Positions 1 through 7,377 of a stretch of 7,519 nt of DNA are shown one piece after another (position 1 is the stretch's first letter; each line of letters begins with the position of its first letter). A program made the translations under genes and the position numbers. The DNA comes from Candidatus Poribacteria bacterium. GTDB lineage: Bacteria > Poribacteria > WGA-4E > DTYX01. The notes under the pieces are model-generated. The model saw only the letters and a program-made list of their open reading frames with translations. It searched no databases and was not told where the DNA came from. The DNA lies in the NCBI GenBank assembly GCA_012961655.1, contig DTYX01000633.1:1-7519 (forward strand), given 5' to 3'.

Positions 1-41
1 AATTATTTCATGGGGAATTTGTATAATTTGGCAAGAGAACT

Positions 42-1706
42 TCAGCATCTCATCACTACAGGGATAATAATTGGTCGGCGGTCCGTATTCTTTCTAAAGA
101 ATCTTCTCAAAGTTGTCCTGAGCTCTTCTTGTACGATTGTCGATGCGCTTTTCTCTTCAATATTTAATTTATCAAGCACAAATTTTGTCAGTTCTTTTGC
201 TTCATTCATCAGCTTTTCTGATTCGTCGATATAGATGAATCCGCGCGAGACTATGTCCGGTTCAGCGACAAGTTCACCTGTCTGACTATTCAGGACGACT
301 ATGGGAATGACAAATCCATCTTCCGCCAGTTGTCTTCTGTCACGCAGCACAACACCTTCCAGTTCACCTATGGTTTTTCCATCAACGAAGACCCAACCAG
401 TTTTAATTCCACCGATATTTTCACAGCTTTCGGGTGTCAGTTGAATCCGGTCACCATCTTCAGCGATAATAATATTCTCTTGATGAATGCCAGTCTTCTC
501 TGCTAATCGGGCATTATACACCAAATGGCGATACTCGCCGTGAACTGGCATGAAAAACTTGGGACGAACGAGATTCATCATCAACTTTAGATCTTCCTGG
601 CTGCCATGTCCTGAGACATGTACTTTCGCTGTCCTTTCATAAATGACAATGGCGCCGCGTCGGAATAGATGGTCTACTATATGGTCAACATCTCTTTCGT
701 GGCCGGGAATAATACGCGCCGAAATAACAACTGTGTCTCCCGCTTCAATTCGCATCCACGCATGGTCATCCACCGCCATCAACGACAACGCTGAGAGTGG
801 TTCACCCTGGCTGCCAGTTGTAAGTACCATACATTCATGAGGAGGACAGTACATCACATCTTTTACATCAATCATAATATCATCCGGCACCCATAGATAA
901 CCAAATTCCTGCGCGACGCGGATGTTGCTAACCATAGAGCGACCGCTGACCGCGATGTACCGATGATATTTGTAAGCTAGCTCAATGAACTGCTGAATCC
1001 GGTGAATGCTAGATGCAAAAGTTGAGAGAAAAAGGCGTTGTTTGGCGGATTGAAAAATCTGTTCGAGATGGGGAAAAATATCGCGTTCAGAGCCGGAATA
1101 CCCTGCACGTTCGGCATTGGTGCTGTCCAGCAACAGCAGCAAAACCCCTTTGTCTCCGAACTCAGTGAGCTTGTGAAAATCGAGTACTTTTCCATCTACG
1201 GGTGTCTGGTCTAACTTAAAATCCCCGCTGTGAATGACAACGCCTACCGGAGTATGAATTGCCAAACCAACAGTATCGGGAATGCTATGGCTGACATGTA
1301 TAAATTCAAAGTCAAAAACTCCAAGTTGAATTCTATCTCGCGGAGTAATTTCATGTAATTCGACCTCAGATAGTAGATTAAATTCACGCAATCGATTACT
1401 AACCAAAGACATTGTCAGTTTGGTTCCATAAATGGGAACATTAAGTTGTTGCAGCAGATACGGCAAACCACCGATATGGTCTTCATGTCCGTGAGTTAAA
1501 ACAACTGCCCGCACCTTTTCCCGATTCTGCAGTAGATAAGTGATATCCGGCACAACAAGGTCAACACCATACATATCTTGGTGCGGAAACATCATACCAG
1601 CGTCAATTATCACGATGTCATCTCGATACTCAAACAACATCATATTCATGCCAAATTCGCCCAGCCCTCCCAGAGGAATAATGGAGAGATAGTTTTCTTT
1701 GTTCAT
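42..1706 (-). CDS. rnj: Ribonuclease J (metallo-beta-lactamase / beta-CASP RNase)
   Basis: RNase J is a cytoplasmic zinc-dependent endonuclease and 5'-to-3' exonuclease acting in mRNA turnover and rRNA maturation. From the ATG at 1706 the protein has 554 residues, close to the roughly 555 of Bacillus RNase J1. The zinc site is intact: HGHEDH at 72-77, the His of VSHS near 140, the Asp of SGDFK near 162 and the His of PVHGEYR near 389. The beta-CASP region carries STFASSIHR, TGSQGEP and HVSGHGSQEDL, and the C-terminal domain follows to the end. A GTG at 1730 would add eight residues. I prefer the ATG because its length and motif spacing fit the family and a GAGG lies 11 bases upstream. The gene is monocistronic in view, divergent from the signalling genes, and has its own promoter. 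The family call is very secure; J1 versus J2 cannot be decided. Confidence 0.96.
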   Translation of the reverse strand: MNKENYLSIIPLGGLGEFGMNMMLFEYRDDIVIIDAGMMFPHQDMYGVDLVVPDITYLLQNREKVRAVVLTHGHEDHIGGLPYLLQQLNVPIYGTKLTMSLVSNRLREFNLLSEVELHEITPRDRIQLGVFDFEFIHVSHSIPDTVGLAIHTPVGVVIHSGDFKLDQTPVDGKVLDFHKLTEFGDKGVLLLLLDSTNAERAGYSGSERDIFPHLEQIFQSAKQRLFLSTFASSIHRIQQFIELAYKYHRYIAVSGRSMVSNIRVAQEFGYLWVPDDIMIDVKDVMYCPPHECMVLTTGSQGEPLSALSLMAVDDHAWMRIEAGDTVVISARIIPGHERDVDHIVDHLFRRGAIVIYERTAKVHVSGHGSQEDLKLMMNLVRPKFFMPVHGEYRHLVYNARLAEKTGIHQENIIIAEDGDRIQLTPESCENIGGIKTGWVFVDGKTIGELEGVVLRDRRQLAEDGFVIPIVVLNSQTGELVAEPDIVSRGFIYIDESEKLMNEAKELTKFVLDKLNIEEKSASTIVQEELRTTLRRFFRKNTDRRPIIIPVVMRC

Positions 1707-1756
1707 AATTATCTTAGCCTCACTCGTCACAAGTCGCTCGGATTTTTTTGCCTCTA

Positions 1757-1785
1757 ATTATACTAAAATTATAGCAAGAATTCAA
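1757..1785 (-). promoter_or_regulatory. Sigma-70-like promoter of the RNase J gene
   Basis: Read on the minus strand, TTGAAT (1785-1780) is followed after exactly 17 bases by a perfect TATAAT (1762-1757). Transcription would start near 1750, giving a leader of about 44 bases to the ATG at 1706. A second TATAAT (1773-1768) lies 11 bases further upstream and could serve an alternative start, but its -35 (TTTTCA) is weaker. The call is from consensus matching only. Confidence 0.6.
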
Positions 1786-1990
1786 GTCGATGAAAAGTAA
1801 ATTTTTGGACTATAGGCGATGTGAAAGTCGCGCTCTGAAAAAAATAAAGAAACTGAAAAACATTTATAACGTTTCATAAACTGCCCGTACATGTTGCAAT
1901 TGTCTTTCTTATTATAGATTTCCGCGTACCTCAAAATTCTACCTTGGTCTCTTTTAGTCGGATTTCTCAATTTATATCGCGCTAGATAAG

Positions 1991-2007
1991 CAGTTCTGTC
2001 GGAACTG
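1991..2007 (+). promoter_or_regulatory. Small hairpin in the presumed leader of the pseudokinase-phosphatase gene
   Basis: CAGTTC and GAACTG form a perfect 6-bp stem around the loop TGTCG. The hairpin ends about 28 bases before the GGAGG ribosome binding site. It lacks a following U-tract, so it is not a normal terminator. It may be a chance or leader structure, and no regulatory role is shown. Confidence 0.25.
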
Positions 2008-2035
2008 GGCTGCAATAACGTGTCATTATGAAATT

Positions 2036-2040
2036 GGAGG
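2036..2040 (+). promoter_or_regulatory. Ribosome binding site deciding the start at 2050
   Basis: GGAGG is followed by nine bases and then ATG at 2050, an ideal spacing. The in-frame TTG at 2044 is only three bases from the GGAGG, too close to initiate well, so the ATG is the better start. Confidence 0.8.
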
Positions 2041-2049
2041 TCATTGTAC

Positions 2050-4101
2050 ATGGCGCCAAACGAAACAGATTTGAATATCTGCCCTAGCTGTGAGGGAAAA
2101 ATCATTGAAGGCGAAGTCTGCCTTGAATGTGGTTGGAGCGGATTACCACAAGATATTTATTCGCTTGAGCCCTTAGAGATTGGGGTTGTACTCAAAGATA
2201 GGTATGAAGTCATCGAAAGGCTATCGGCTTCTGGAGAGAGAATCAAGGGTTTTGAACCTCGAATAGGCGGGATTAATTGTTATCTGATGATGGACAAACA
2301 GTCAGAAAGAACTGTTATGGTGAAGGAAGTCGCCATTCCGATAGAGGATGACAAATCCACGTGGTTTACGCCAGTAAATCTCTCCTCACAACTGAATGAG
2401 GAATCTGATTGTCATAATGAAACAGTGGGTGTATCCGAAGAGATAGATTCCGTTCTTGACGTTAATTCAGAATTCTGTGACAGAGATATGGAGATTGAAG
2501 AAGATGCGGAAATTTCACCGGAAAATTCATCACCCACATCCGAGCCTGATTCGGCAGGGGATTATGAATTGCCCGACCAACAAAATTTGCAGCGGGATAG
2601 CTTAACGCAACTCCGCAGGCAAGCACAGCTATTGTCTTTCAAACGACTGCAGGAGGAGCGTTCCATTCTCGAAGAGCTAGAATATCCCACCGTTATCAAG
2701 ATACTCGATTATTTTGAAGATGATGGGCGCGCTTACTTGGTGGAAGAGTATTTTGAGAGCTGTGTTTTGTGGGAAGCCTGGCATCTGCCCGATACATCCA
2801 TGATGCAACGAATCGATTGGTTAATCCAACTCTGCCAGGCATTGGCGAAGGTACATGAGGCGAATGTGCTTTACAATGCAGTTACACCGAATCGCTTGAG
2901 AGTTTCAAATGAGAACAGGCTTGTGCTTACAGATTTTTCTAGCGCAGTGAAACTCCCTTTGGGAGAGAAACATCAGCAGGGGGTCGATTTTTACGTCGCG
3001 CCAGAGTTAGTTCTCGAGCTTGAAACTGTCGATATTCGGGCGGACTTGTATTCATTGGGGGTTATGTGGTATGAACTATTGCTGGACAGAGAGTTGACCG
3101 AAGAGGATTTTGAATGTCAGTTTATTCTCAAACCGTTGCAGGATTATGTGCCAGACCTACACCCAACGATAAATCAGTTACTGCTGAAACTGACACATCA
3201 TAATCCCGATTTGCGTTTTGCTTCTAAGGATGAGGCCGAAAGCGGTAAACAGCCCATCGTAAGTTTACAACGTCGTCTCTTGGAGTTCAAGCAGAGCTTA
3301 GCACAACCAACTCTTCTCGTCGGCAGCCGAACCGATGTTGGACTTCAACGCCCCAGCAATGAAGATAACTTTTGGGCGCAAAACTTGTCTTATCGCCGTT
3401 TAGATGGATATGCGCCGATGGGATTGTTCATCGTCGCAGACGGTATGGGCGGCGCGGAAGCGGGCGAAGTCGCCAGCAAAATTGTCATCCAAACGATTTC
3501 AGATACGTTATTGTCAGAGTTGATAGTATTGCGTGAATGCTTCGATGATGACCATTCCGAATACTTATTGCCGCAAATCAGAGACGCCATCATCAGCGCA
3601 AACCAAGAAATCATCGCGCAAACAGAGCAGGTTCCCTTCTGGCGCGGCATGGGAAGCACGGTAACACTCGCTGCCATTGTGGGAATGAGAGCTTACGTTG
3701 GGCATGTCGGCGACAGCCGTCTCTATCTTCTAAACAAGGAAGAGATACAGCGGAAAACCACAGACCATTCTATTGTCAGTCGCTTACTGCAAATCGGCGC
3801 CATAACGCCCGAAGAAGCTGAAACGCATCCTCAACGGGACGTACTGCTCAAAGCCGTCGGCGCTCGAACCGATATTGAGCCTGATACTTTCTCTTTTGAA
3901 ATAAAGCGAGGAGATATCCTTCTGCTCTGCTCAGATGGTCTGACAAAACATCAAGAGGATGCCGAAATTCATCAAATCGTCATGGATGCTTCATCTCCCC
4001 AGCAAGCCTGTGATTCACTGGTCAACCATGCTAATCTCTGCGGCGGTGAGGATAATATCACCGTGATTGTGATTCAAGTTGTTTATGATACCACAAACTG
4101 A
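2050..4101 (+). CDS. Zinc ribbon / protein pseudokinase / PP2C-type Ser/Thr phosphatase fusion
   Basis: This 683-residue cytoplasmic protein has no membrane segment. It opens with a zinc ribbon (C11, C14, C24, C27). A kinase-like domain spans about 48-412. It retains K92 (VMVKEV), a likely alpha-C Glu (E203), APE (317-319) and the DLYSLG helix. However, its glycine loop is degenerate, HRD reads YNA (275-277), the HRD-loop Lys and Asn align with T279 and R282, and DFG reads DFS (295-297). It should therefore be inactive as a kinase. About 100 residues rich in Asp, Glu and Ser (98-197) separate K92 from helix C. The C-terminal PP2C domain (about 424-679) looks fully active: SNED (436-439), VADGMGG (462-468), GSTV (535-538), GHVGDSR (551-557), CSDGLT (627-632) and GGEDNITV (665-672), with all the metal-binding Asp residues. 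The likely role is dephosphorylation of Ser/Thr phosphoproteins, with the pseudokinase for recognition or control (inference). A palindromic repeat copy lies at codons 103-113. Confidence 0.9.
   Translation: MAPNETDLNICPSCEGKIIEGEVCLECGWSGLPQDIYSLEPLEIGVVLKDRYEVIERLSASGERIKGFEPRIGGINCYLMMDKQSERTVMVKEVAIPIEDDKSTWFTPVNLSSQLNEESDCHNETVGVSEEIDSVLDVNSEFCDRDMEIEEDAEISPENSSPTSEPDSAGDYELPDQQNLQRDSLTQLRRQAQLLSFKRLQEERSILEELEYPTVIKILDYFEDDGRAYLVEEYFESCVLWEAWHLPDTSMMQRIDWLIQLCQALAKVHEANVLYNAVTPNRLRVSNENRLVLTDFSSAVKLPLGEKHQQGVDFYVAPELVLELETVDIRADLYSLGVMWYELLLDRELTEEDFECQFILKPLQDYVPDLHPTINQLLLKLTHHNPDLRFASKDEAESGKQPIVSLQRRLLEFKQSLAQPTLLVGSRTDVGLQRPSNEDNFWAQNLSYRRLDGYAPMGLFIVADGMGGAEAGEVASKIVIQTISDTLLSELIVLRECFDDDHSEYLLPQIRDAIISANQEIIAQTEQVPFWRGMGSTVTLAAIVGMRAYVGHVGDSRLYLLNKEEIQRKTTDHSIVSRLLQIGAITPEEAETHPQRDVLLKAVGARTDIEPDTFSFEIKRGDILLLCSDGLTKHQEDAEIHQIVMDASSPQQACDSLVNHANLCGGEDNITVIVIQVVYDTTN
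2357..2388 (+). repeat. Palindromic repeat, copy 1 (inside the pseudokinase-phosphatase gene)
   Basis: This 32-base unit matches the copy at 7466-7497 at 27 of 32 positions. Its core is GGTTTAC (2362-2368), a four-base loop GCCA, and GTAAATC (2373-2379), which gives a 7-base stem with one G-T pair. The unit begins with the palindrome CCACGTGG. It encodes roughly S103 to S113, read in the WFTPVN frame, at the start of the acidic insert, where extra residues should be tolerated. It is the most diverged of the three copies, so it may be the oldest. Confidence 0.75.
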
Positions 4102-4108
4102 ATATCTA

Positions 4109-4129
4109 TATCACGTATCACGTTTCACG
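4109..4129 (+). repeat. Three tandem 7-base repeats (TATCACG, TATCACG, TTTCACG)
   Basis: Two identical 7-mers and one with a single change stand back to back, starting 7 bases after the stop codon of the phosphatase gene and followed by a run of seven A residues (4130-4136). I see no strong stem, so this is not called a terminator. Short tandem repeats of this kind are common between genes in some environmental bacteria. The function is unknown. Confidence 0.6.
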
Positions 4130-4198
4130 AAAAAAATGCCGAATGAAACAATCTCAAAATGTGAGTAAACTCAATCCGCTTTAGATGCTTTACCTACT

Positions 4199-5320
4199 AT
4201 GTCTCTTAAATGTCCCAAATGTGGCGCTGTAAATCCCGATATTGCAAGTTTCTGCTGGAATGATGGAGAGAAATTAGCGACGACAGGTGTTAGTCCGTTT
4301 CGTTTCAGCGACGGCAGTACAGCGACGACCATCGCGGAGCTAGCGATTCAAATCGAACGCCACGTGGTTTACGATAGTAAACCCGTCCTCAGGTCCGATA
4401 GTTTGGCGCATCTATATCGAGGCGATTTCAGCGCCTGGCTGTCGAGCATCGGCAGGGGCGATATCGCCATGATAGCGCGTCAAATTGTCGCACAGGAATC
4501 AGACCCAAACATAGGGCTGGGAAAATTTCTCGCTAACCTTGCAGGGGAAATTCATCAAGCATCATCGGAGCAACAACGGACATCCATCAATCCCAAAGAC
4601 GGCGCCGTTATGATTCTGATTCCCGCAGGCGAGTTTTTGATGGGCAGTGCTGACAACGAAGGTTATCGTAATGAAAATCCACAACGGAAAGTATATCTTG
4701 ATGCGTACTATATTGACAAATTTGAAGTCACTAATGTGCAGTACAGAGAATTCATGAAAGCTACAGGTCATGAACCGCCTAGAGATTGGAGCGATTATGA
4801 TACCAGACGACTGAATCATCCTGTTGTTGGGATTTCATGGCATGATGCCATCGCCTATGCTGAATGGGCTGGCAAAAGATTGCCGACTGAAGCGGAATGG
4901 GAAAAAGCCGCCAGAGGCGCTGATGGACGGAAGTATCCCTGGGGCAATATGCCTCCGGATACCGGCGGACAGTATCGAGCAAATTACAAGGTCGGCAAAT
5001 ACGGCGCTGCGGATGGATACTCTAATACTTCTCCTGTCGGCAGTTTTCCATTGGGGGCAAGTCCCTACGGTGTGATGGATATGGCTGGCAATGTCTGGGA
5101 ATGGTGCGCGGATTGGTATGACTCAGGATATTACCGCGAAGCTCCAACAAAAAATCCCCCAGGCCCCAGTTCTGGCAGACACCGTGTATTGCGCGGAGGC
5201 GCCTGGCTCAATGACGATATATTTTATCTTCGTTGCGCAGCCCGCGGCTGGCATGCGCCGACGTTAACGTTTAATTACGTTGGCCTCCGTTGTGTGCAGA
5301 ATTTGAAGCCTCGTTCTTAA
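4199..5320 (+). CDS. Zinc ribbon / SUMF1 (formylglycine-generating enzyme fold) protein, probably not a true FGE
   Basis: This 373-residue protein has no signal peptide or membrane segment. A short N-terminal zinc ribbon has C5, C8 and C19, with D22 where the fourth Cys is usual. Residues 31-130 form an unrecognised, probably helical region containing LYRGDFSAWL. Residues 134-368 are a full SUMF1 domain: IPAGEFLMGS, FEVTNVQYREF, HPVVGISWHDAIAYAEWAGKR, LPTEAEWEKAARG, YPWGN, MDMAGNVWEWC and a C-terminal GLRC. In true FGE a Cys pair between the GGS and RCAAR motifs binds copper and oxidises a sulfatase Cys. Here the 10 residues between GG (333-334) and RCAAR (345-349) contain no Cys, so that reaction is unlikely and a binding role is more plausible. 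No Shine-Dalgarno is visible before the ATG. The gene follows the phosphatase gene by 97 bases and may be co-transcribed. A palindromic repeat copy lies at codons 54-65. Confidence 0.9.
   Translation: MSLKCPKCGAVNPDIASFCWNDGEKLATTGVSPFRFSDGSTATTIAELAIQIERHVVYDSKPVLRSDSLAHLYRGDFSAWLSSIGRGDIAMIARQIVAQESDPNIGLGKFLANLAGEIHQASSEQQRTSINPKDGAVMILIPAGEFLMGSADNEGYRNENPQRKVYLDAYYIDKFEVTNVQYREFMKATGHEPPRDWSDYDTRRLNHPVVGISWHDAIAYAEWAGKRLPTEAEWEKAARGADGRKYPWGNMPPDTGGQYRANYKVGKYGAADGYSNTSPVGSFPLGASPYGVMDMAGNVWEWCADWYDSGYYREAPTKNPPGPSSGRHRVLRGGAWLNDDIFYLRCAARGWHAPTLTFNYVGLRCVQNLKPRS
4360..4391 (+). repeat. Palindromic repeat, copy 2 (inside the SUMF1-type gene)
   Basis: This 32-base unit matches copy 3 (7466-7497) at 30 of 32 positions. 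GGTTTAC (4366-4372), loop GATA and GTAAACC (4377-4383) make a perfect 7-bp stem. It encodes about R54 to R65 in the VVYDSKPVLR frame. That frame differs from the one used in copy 1, so the similarity lies in the DNA and not in the peptide. It falls in the N-terminal unrecognised region, just before LYRGDFSAWL. Confidence 0.85.
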
Positions 5321-5352
5321 TGTTGATACCATTACCCAATATGCCAATTAAC

Positions 5353-5358
5353 AAGGAG
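5353..5358 (+). promoter_or_regulatory. Ribosome binding site of the M1-like gene
   Basis: AAGGAG is followed by eight bases and then ATG at 5367. This is the strongest Shine-Dalgarno in the window and fixes the start. It lies in a gap of only 46 bases after the SUMF1-type gene, in keeping with a shared transcript. Confidence 0.8.
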
Positions 5359-5366
5359 ATGATATT

Positions 5367-7298
5367 ATGGGTGACAGTCAAAATATCCAGCGAAATTTTT
5401 GGATACCTGTTGAACCACCGCGCGCCAACTATTTCATCGATGTTTTTTTGGATGAGAGCCGCAATCAAATCGAAGGTAAAGAAACAATCACATTCGTGAA
5501 TCAGACGGCAAAACCCATCGACAAGCTTGCACTTCAATGGGGGTTGAGTAGGGAACGCAATCTCGTCGTAAGTATTGGTGGCGAACCGGTGGACATATCA
5601 AAAATGCTGGCGAAAGTTGAAGCGAATCGTCCTTTACTGCTCGAATTGCCTGAATCGCTTCTTCCTGGTGAAGAGATTGAACTCGTCATAGATTTCAGCG
5701 CTTCTATCGGCGAATTGCGATACGGGATACGGATGCTTATCGAATGGCATCCACGCTTATGGTGGGACTATCCCACTCACGACGATTTCGAAGTGAAATT
5801 GAGCGCTCCAGAGAGTTACATAGTAGCAACCAGCGGACGTCTGGATGAAACGTCAGGAACGTATCGGGCTTGTGGCGTAAAACAGTTTGGTATCGTCGCC
5901 GGACAAAGGTTGAAACTGTTAGAAGCGATGTCTGGCGACGTGTTAGTTCACACGCTTTATACCGAACGAGGGCGCGTATGCGCTCAACTCCTTCTGGAAA
6001 CAGCGGTTGATGTTATTGATTTTTACCGGTCTGAATTCGGCTTCTATCCACAGCCTATCCTGTCCACTGTCCCCGGAGATGATAGACCAATGGGCGGTTT
6101 TCCATTCGCGACGAATATTGTGTCCATTCACGGTCAGGAGAAATTCGACGAAAAACCTAAAGATTTCTGGCGATGGATAACAGCGCATGAAGTCGGACAT
6201 CAATATTGGGGTGAGTATGTGATGGAAGCCGACAATCCTGGATGGCTGTGGATTGGCTTGGGCATTTATGCAGACCGCGAATATTCCCGCGCGCGTGGAC
6301 TGAATGAAGAACTCCATCAGGGCTTCTTCAATCGATACATCAAGGGGATACGTGATGGTACCGATACCACCGTGGAACGCCCATTGGAGCAACTTGCTAA
6401 AATCAACTTTGACCATAATAATATCGTGATTCACGGCAAAGGGTTTGCCATCATCAGCGCGCTTGAGAGCGTAATAGGACGTGATGCGTTTCGCAGAGCA
6501 TATCAACGTTGCTTGCAAACCTTAGAAGGCAGACGCCTCGGGGCAAGAAAGTTTCAGAAGGTGTGCGAGGAAGAAACGGGTCAGGATTTAGAGTGGTTCT
6601 TCAGCCAATGGTTGCGCACCAATCGCTATTTGAGTTATCAAATTGCCGCTGTAGAGAAATCACATCAAGCAAATTGCCACGTCACAACGGTGCGTGTGGA
6701 ACAAACAGGCAATCTTGAAATGCCTATACCTGTCGAAGCGTGTTTCGAGGATGGCTCTCATCAATGTGCGCTCACTGAGCCATTACTTCGCATGAATGAA
6801 CTTACCTTTGAAAGCGATGCGCCTCTTGTAGAAGTCCAGCTTGACCCGGAAAAAACACTTCCTCTCATCGACCCGCCTCTTACGCCAAACGAACTGGAGA
6901 TGTCGCAGATGATTCAAGAACTGCCGTGGACGGGCTCGGGAGAACGCGCAGTCGATGTTTTCAAAAAAGCATGCGAATATGATATGAAGACCGCTGACTC
7001 TTGGGGAAAACTGGGACTGACTTTGTATGACGGTGAATACTATGAAGAAGCGCTGGAAGCCTTCCGAAAGGTCGTGGAGTTTGAGCCGAAATCTATCTGG
7101 GGTTTTGCCGCGCGGGTATGGCAAGGACATTTGTTAGACCTGTTAGACCGCCGCGATGAAGCTGTAGAACAATACCGAATAGCACAGGAAATGGAGGATG
7201 TTGGGACAATGCGTCATGACCAATATGGATTGGTAATTAACCAGGAATGGGTCAAAGTGCGGCTTCAAACACCTTTTCAACGTAAAATGAAAGCGTAA
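5367..7298 (+). CDS. M1 aminopeptidase-like (gluzincin) protein with C-terminal TPR repeats, catalytic site altered
   Basis: This 643-residue protein has no signal peptide or membrane segment and is probably cytoplasmic. Residues 15-200 resemble the beta-rich N-terminal domain of M1 peptidases. The gluzincin domain carries HEVGHQYWG, with HExxH at 274-278. M1 enzymes normally have a third zinc ligand in WLNEG, 18 residues further on. Here the block reads WLWIG (293-297), placing I296 at the Glu position. The substrate-binding GAMEN-type motif is replaced by MGGFPFATN (242-250). The YxKG catalytic Tyr position reads HGKG (356-359), so the Tyr aligns with a His. A helical C-terminal part ends near 425, followed by a beta-like segment and about two TPR units (528-610), which suggest protein binding. 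It could be a degenerate peptidase used as a scaffold, or an enzyme with a rearranged site. The fold call is secure; activity is doubtful. Confidence 0.85.
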   Translation: MGDSQNIQRNFWIPVEPPRANYFIDVFLDESRNQIEGKETITFVNQTAKPIDKLALQWGLSRERNLVVSIGGEPVDISKMLAKVEANRPLLLELPESLLPGEEIELVIDFSASIGELRYGIRMLIEWHPRLWWDYPTHDDFEVKLSAPESYIVATSGRLDETSGTYRACGVKQFGIVAGQRLKLLEAMSGDVLVHTLYTERGRVCAQLLLETAVDVIDFYRSEFGFYPQPILSTVPGDDRPMGGFPFATNIVSIHGQEKFDEKPKDFWRWITAHEVGHQYWGEYVMEADNPGWLWIGLGIYADREYSRARGLNEELHQGFFNRYIKGIRDGTDTTVERPLEQLAKINFDHNNIVIHGKGFAIISALESVIGRDAFRRAYQRCLQTLEGRRLGARKFQKVCEEETGQDLEWFFSQWLRTNRYLSYQIAAVEKSHQANCHVTTVRVEQTGNLEMPIPVEACFEDGSHQCALTEPLLRMNELTFESDAPLVEVQLDPEKTLPLIDPPLTPNELEMSQMIQELPWTGSGERAVDVFKKACEYDMKTADSWGKLGLTLYDGEYYEEALEAFRKVVEFEPKSIWGFAARVWQGHLLDLLDRRDEAVEQYRIAQEMEDVGTMRHDQYGLVINQEWVKVRLQTPFQRKMKA

Positions 7299-7377
7299 TG
7301 ATGTCCACAGACAGGTGTTAAAGAAATATGCAAACTTGAAATGGTATTGTCAAATTTAAAACTCGCTTAATCGGCAC

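Larger units (their letters stand above)
1707..2049. other. Divergent intergenic region between RNase J and the pseudokinase-phosphatase gene
   Basis: This AT-rich stretch separates two divergent genes. Its left end holds the RNase J promoter and its right end the ribosome binding site of the plus-strand gene. I found no convincing -35/-10 pair for the plus-strand gene: AT-rich blocks such as TTATATC near 1972 exist, but without a well-spaced -35. A 107-codon minus-strand open frame (2105-1782) crosses the region and overlaps the start of the next gene. It has no recognisable domain and I do not call it. No tRNA, riboswitch or repeat was recognised here. Confidence 0.6.

Noticed and set aside
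1707..1730. GTG at 1730 as start of RNase J
   Set aside because: It would add eight poorly conserved residues and has no good ribosome binding site; the ATG at 1706 gives the usual family length and catalytic residue numbering.
1782..2105. 107-codon minus-strand open frame between the divergent genes
   Set aside because: It overlaps the start of the phosphatase gene and the RNase J promoter, has no recognisable domain and low-complexity composition, and would need divergent overlapping transcription.
4136..4168. Ten-codon open frame (MPNETISKCE) before the SUMF1-type gene, as a leader peptide
   Set aside because: No ribosome binding site and no attenuator-like hairpins; its likeness to the MAPNET start of the phosphatase protein is too short to mean anything.
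5943..6518. 191-codon open frame antisense to the M1-like gene
   Set aside because: It lies wholly inside a well-supported gene on the other strand and has no recognised motif; it looks like a shadow of that gene's codon use.
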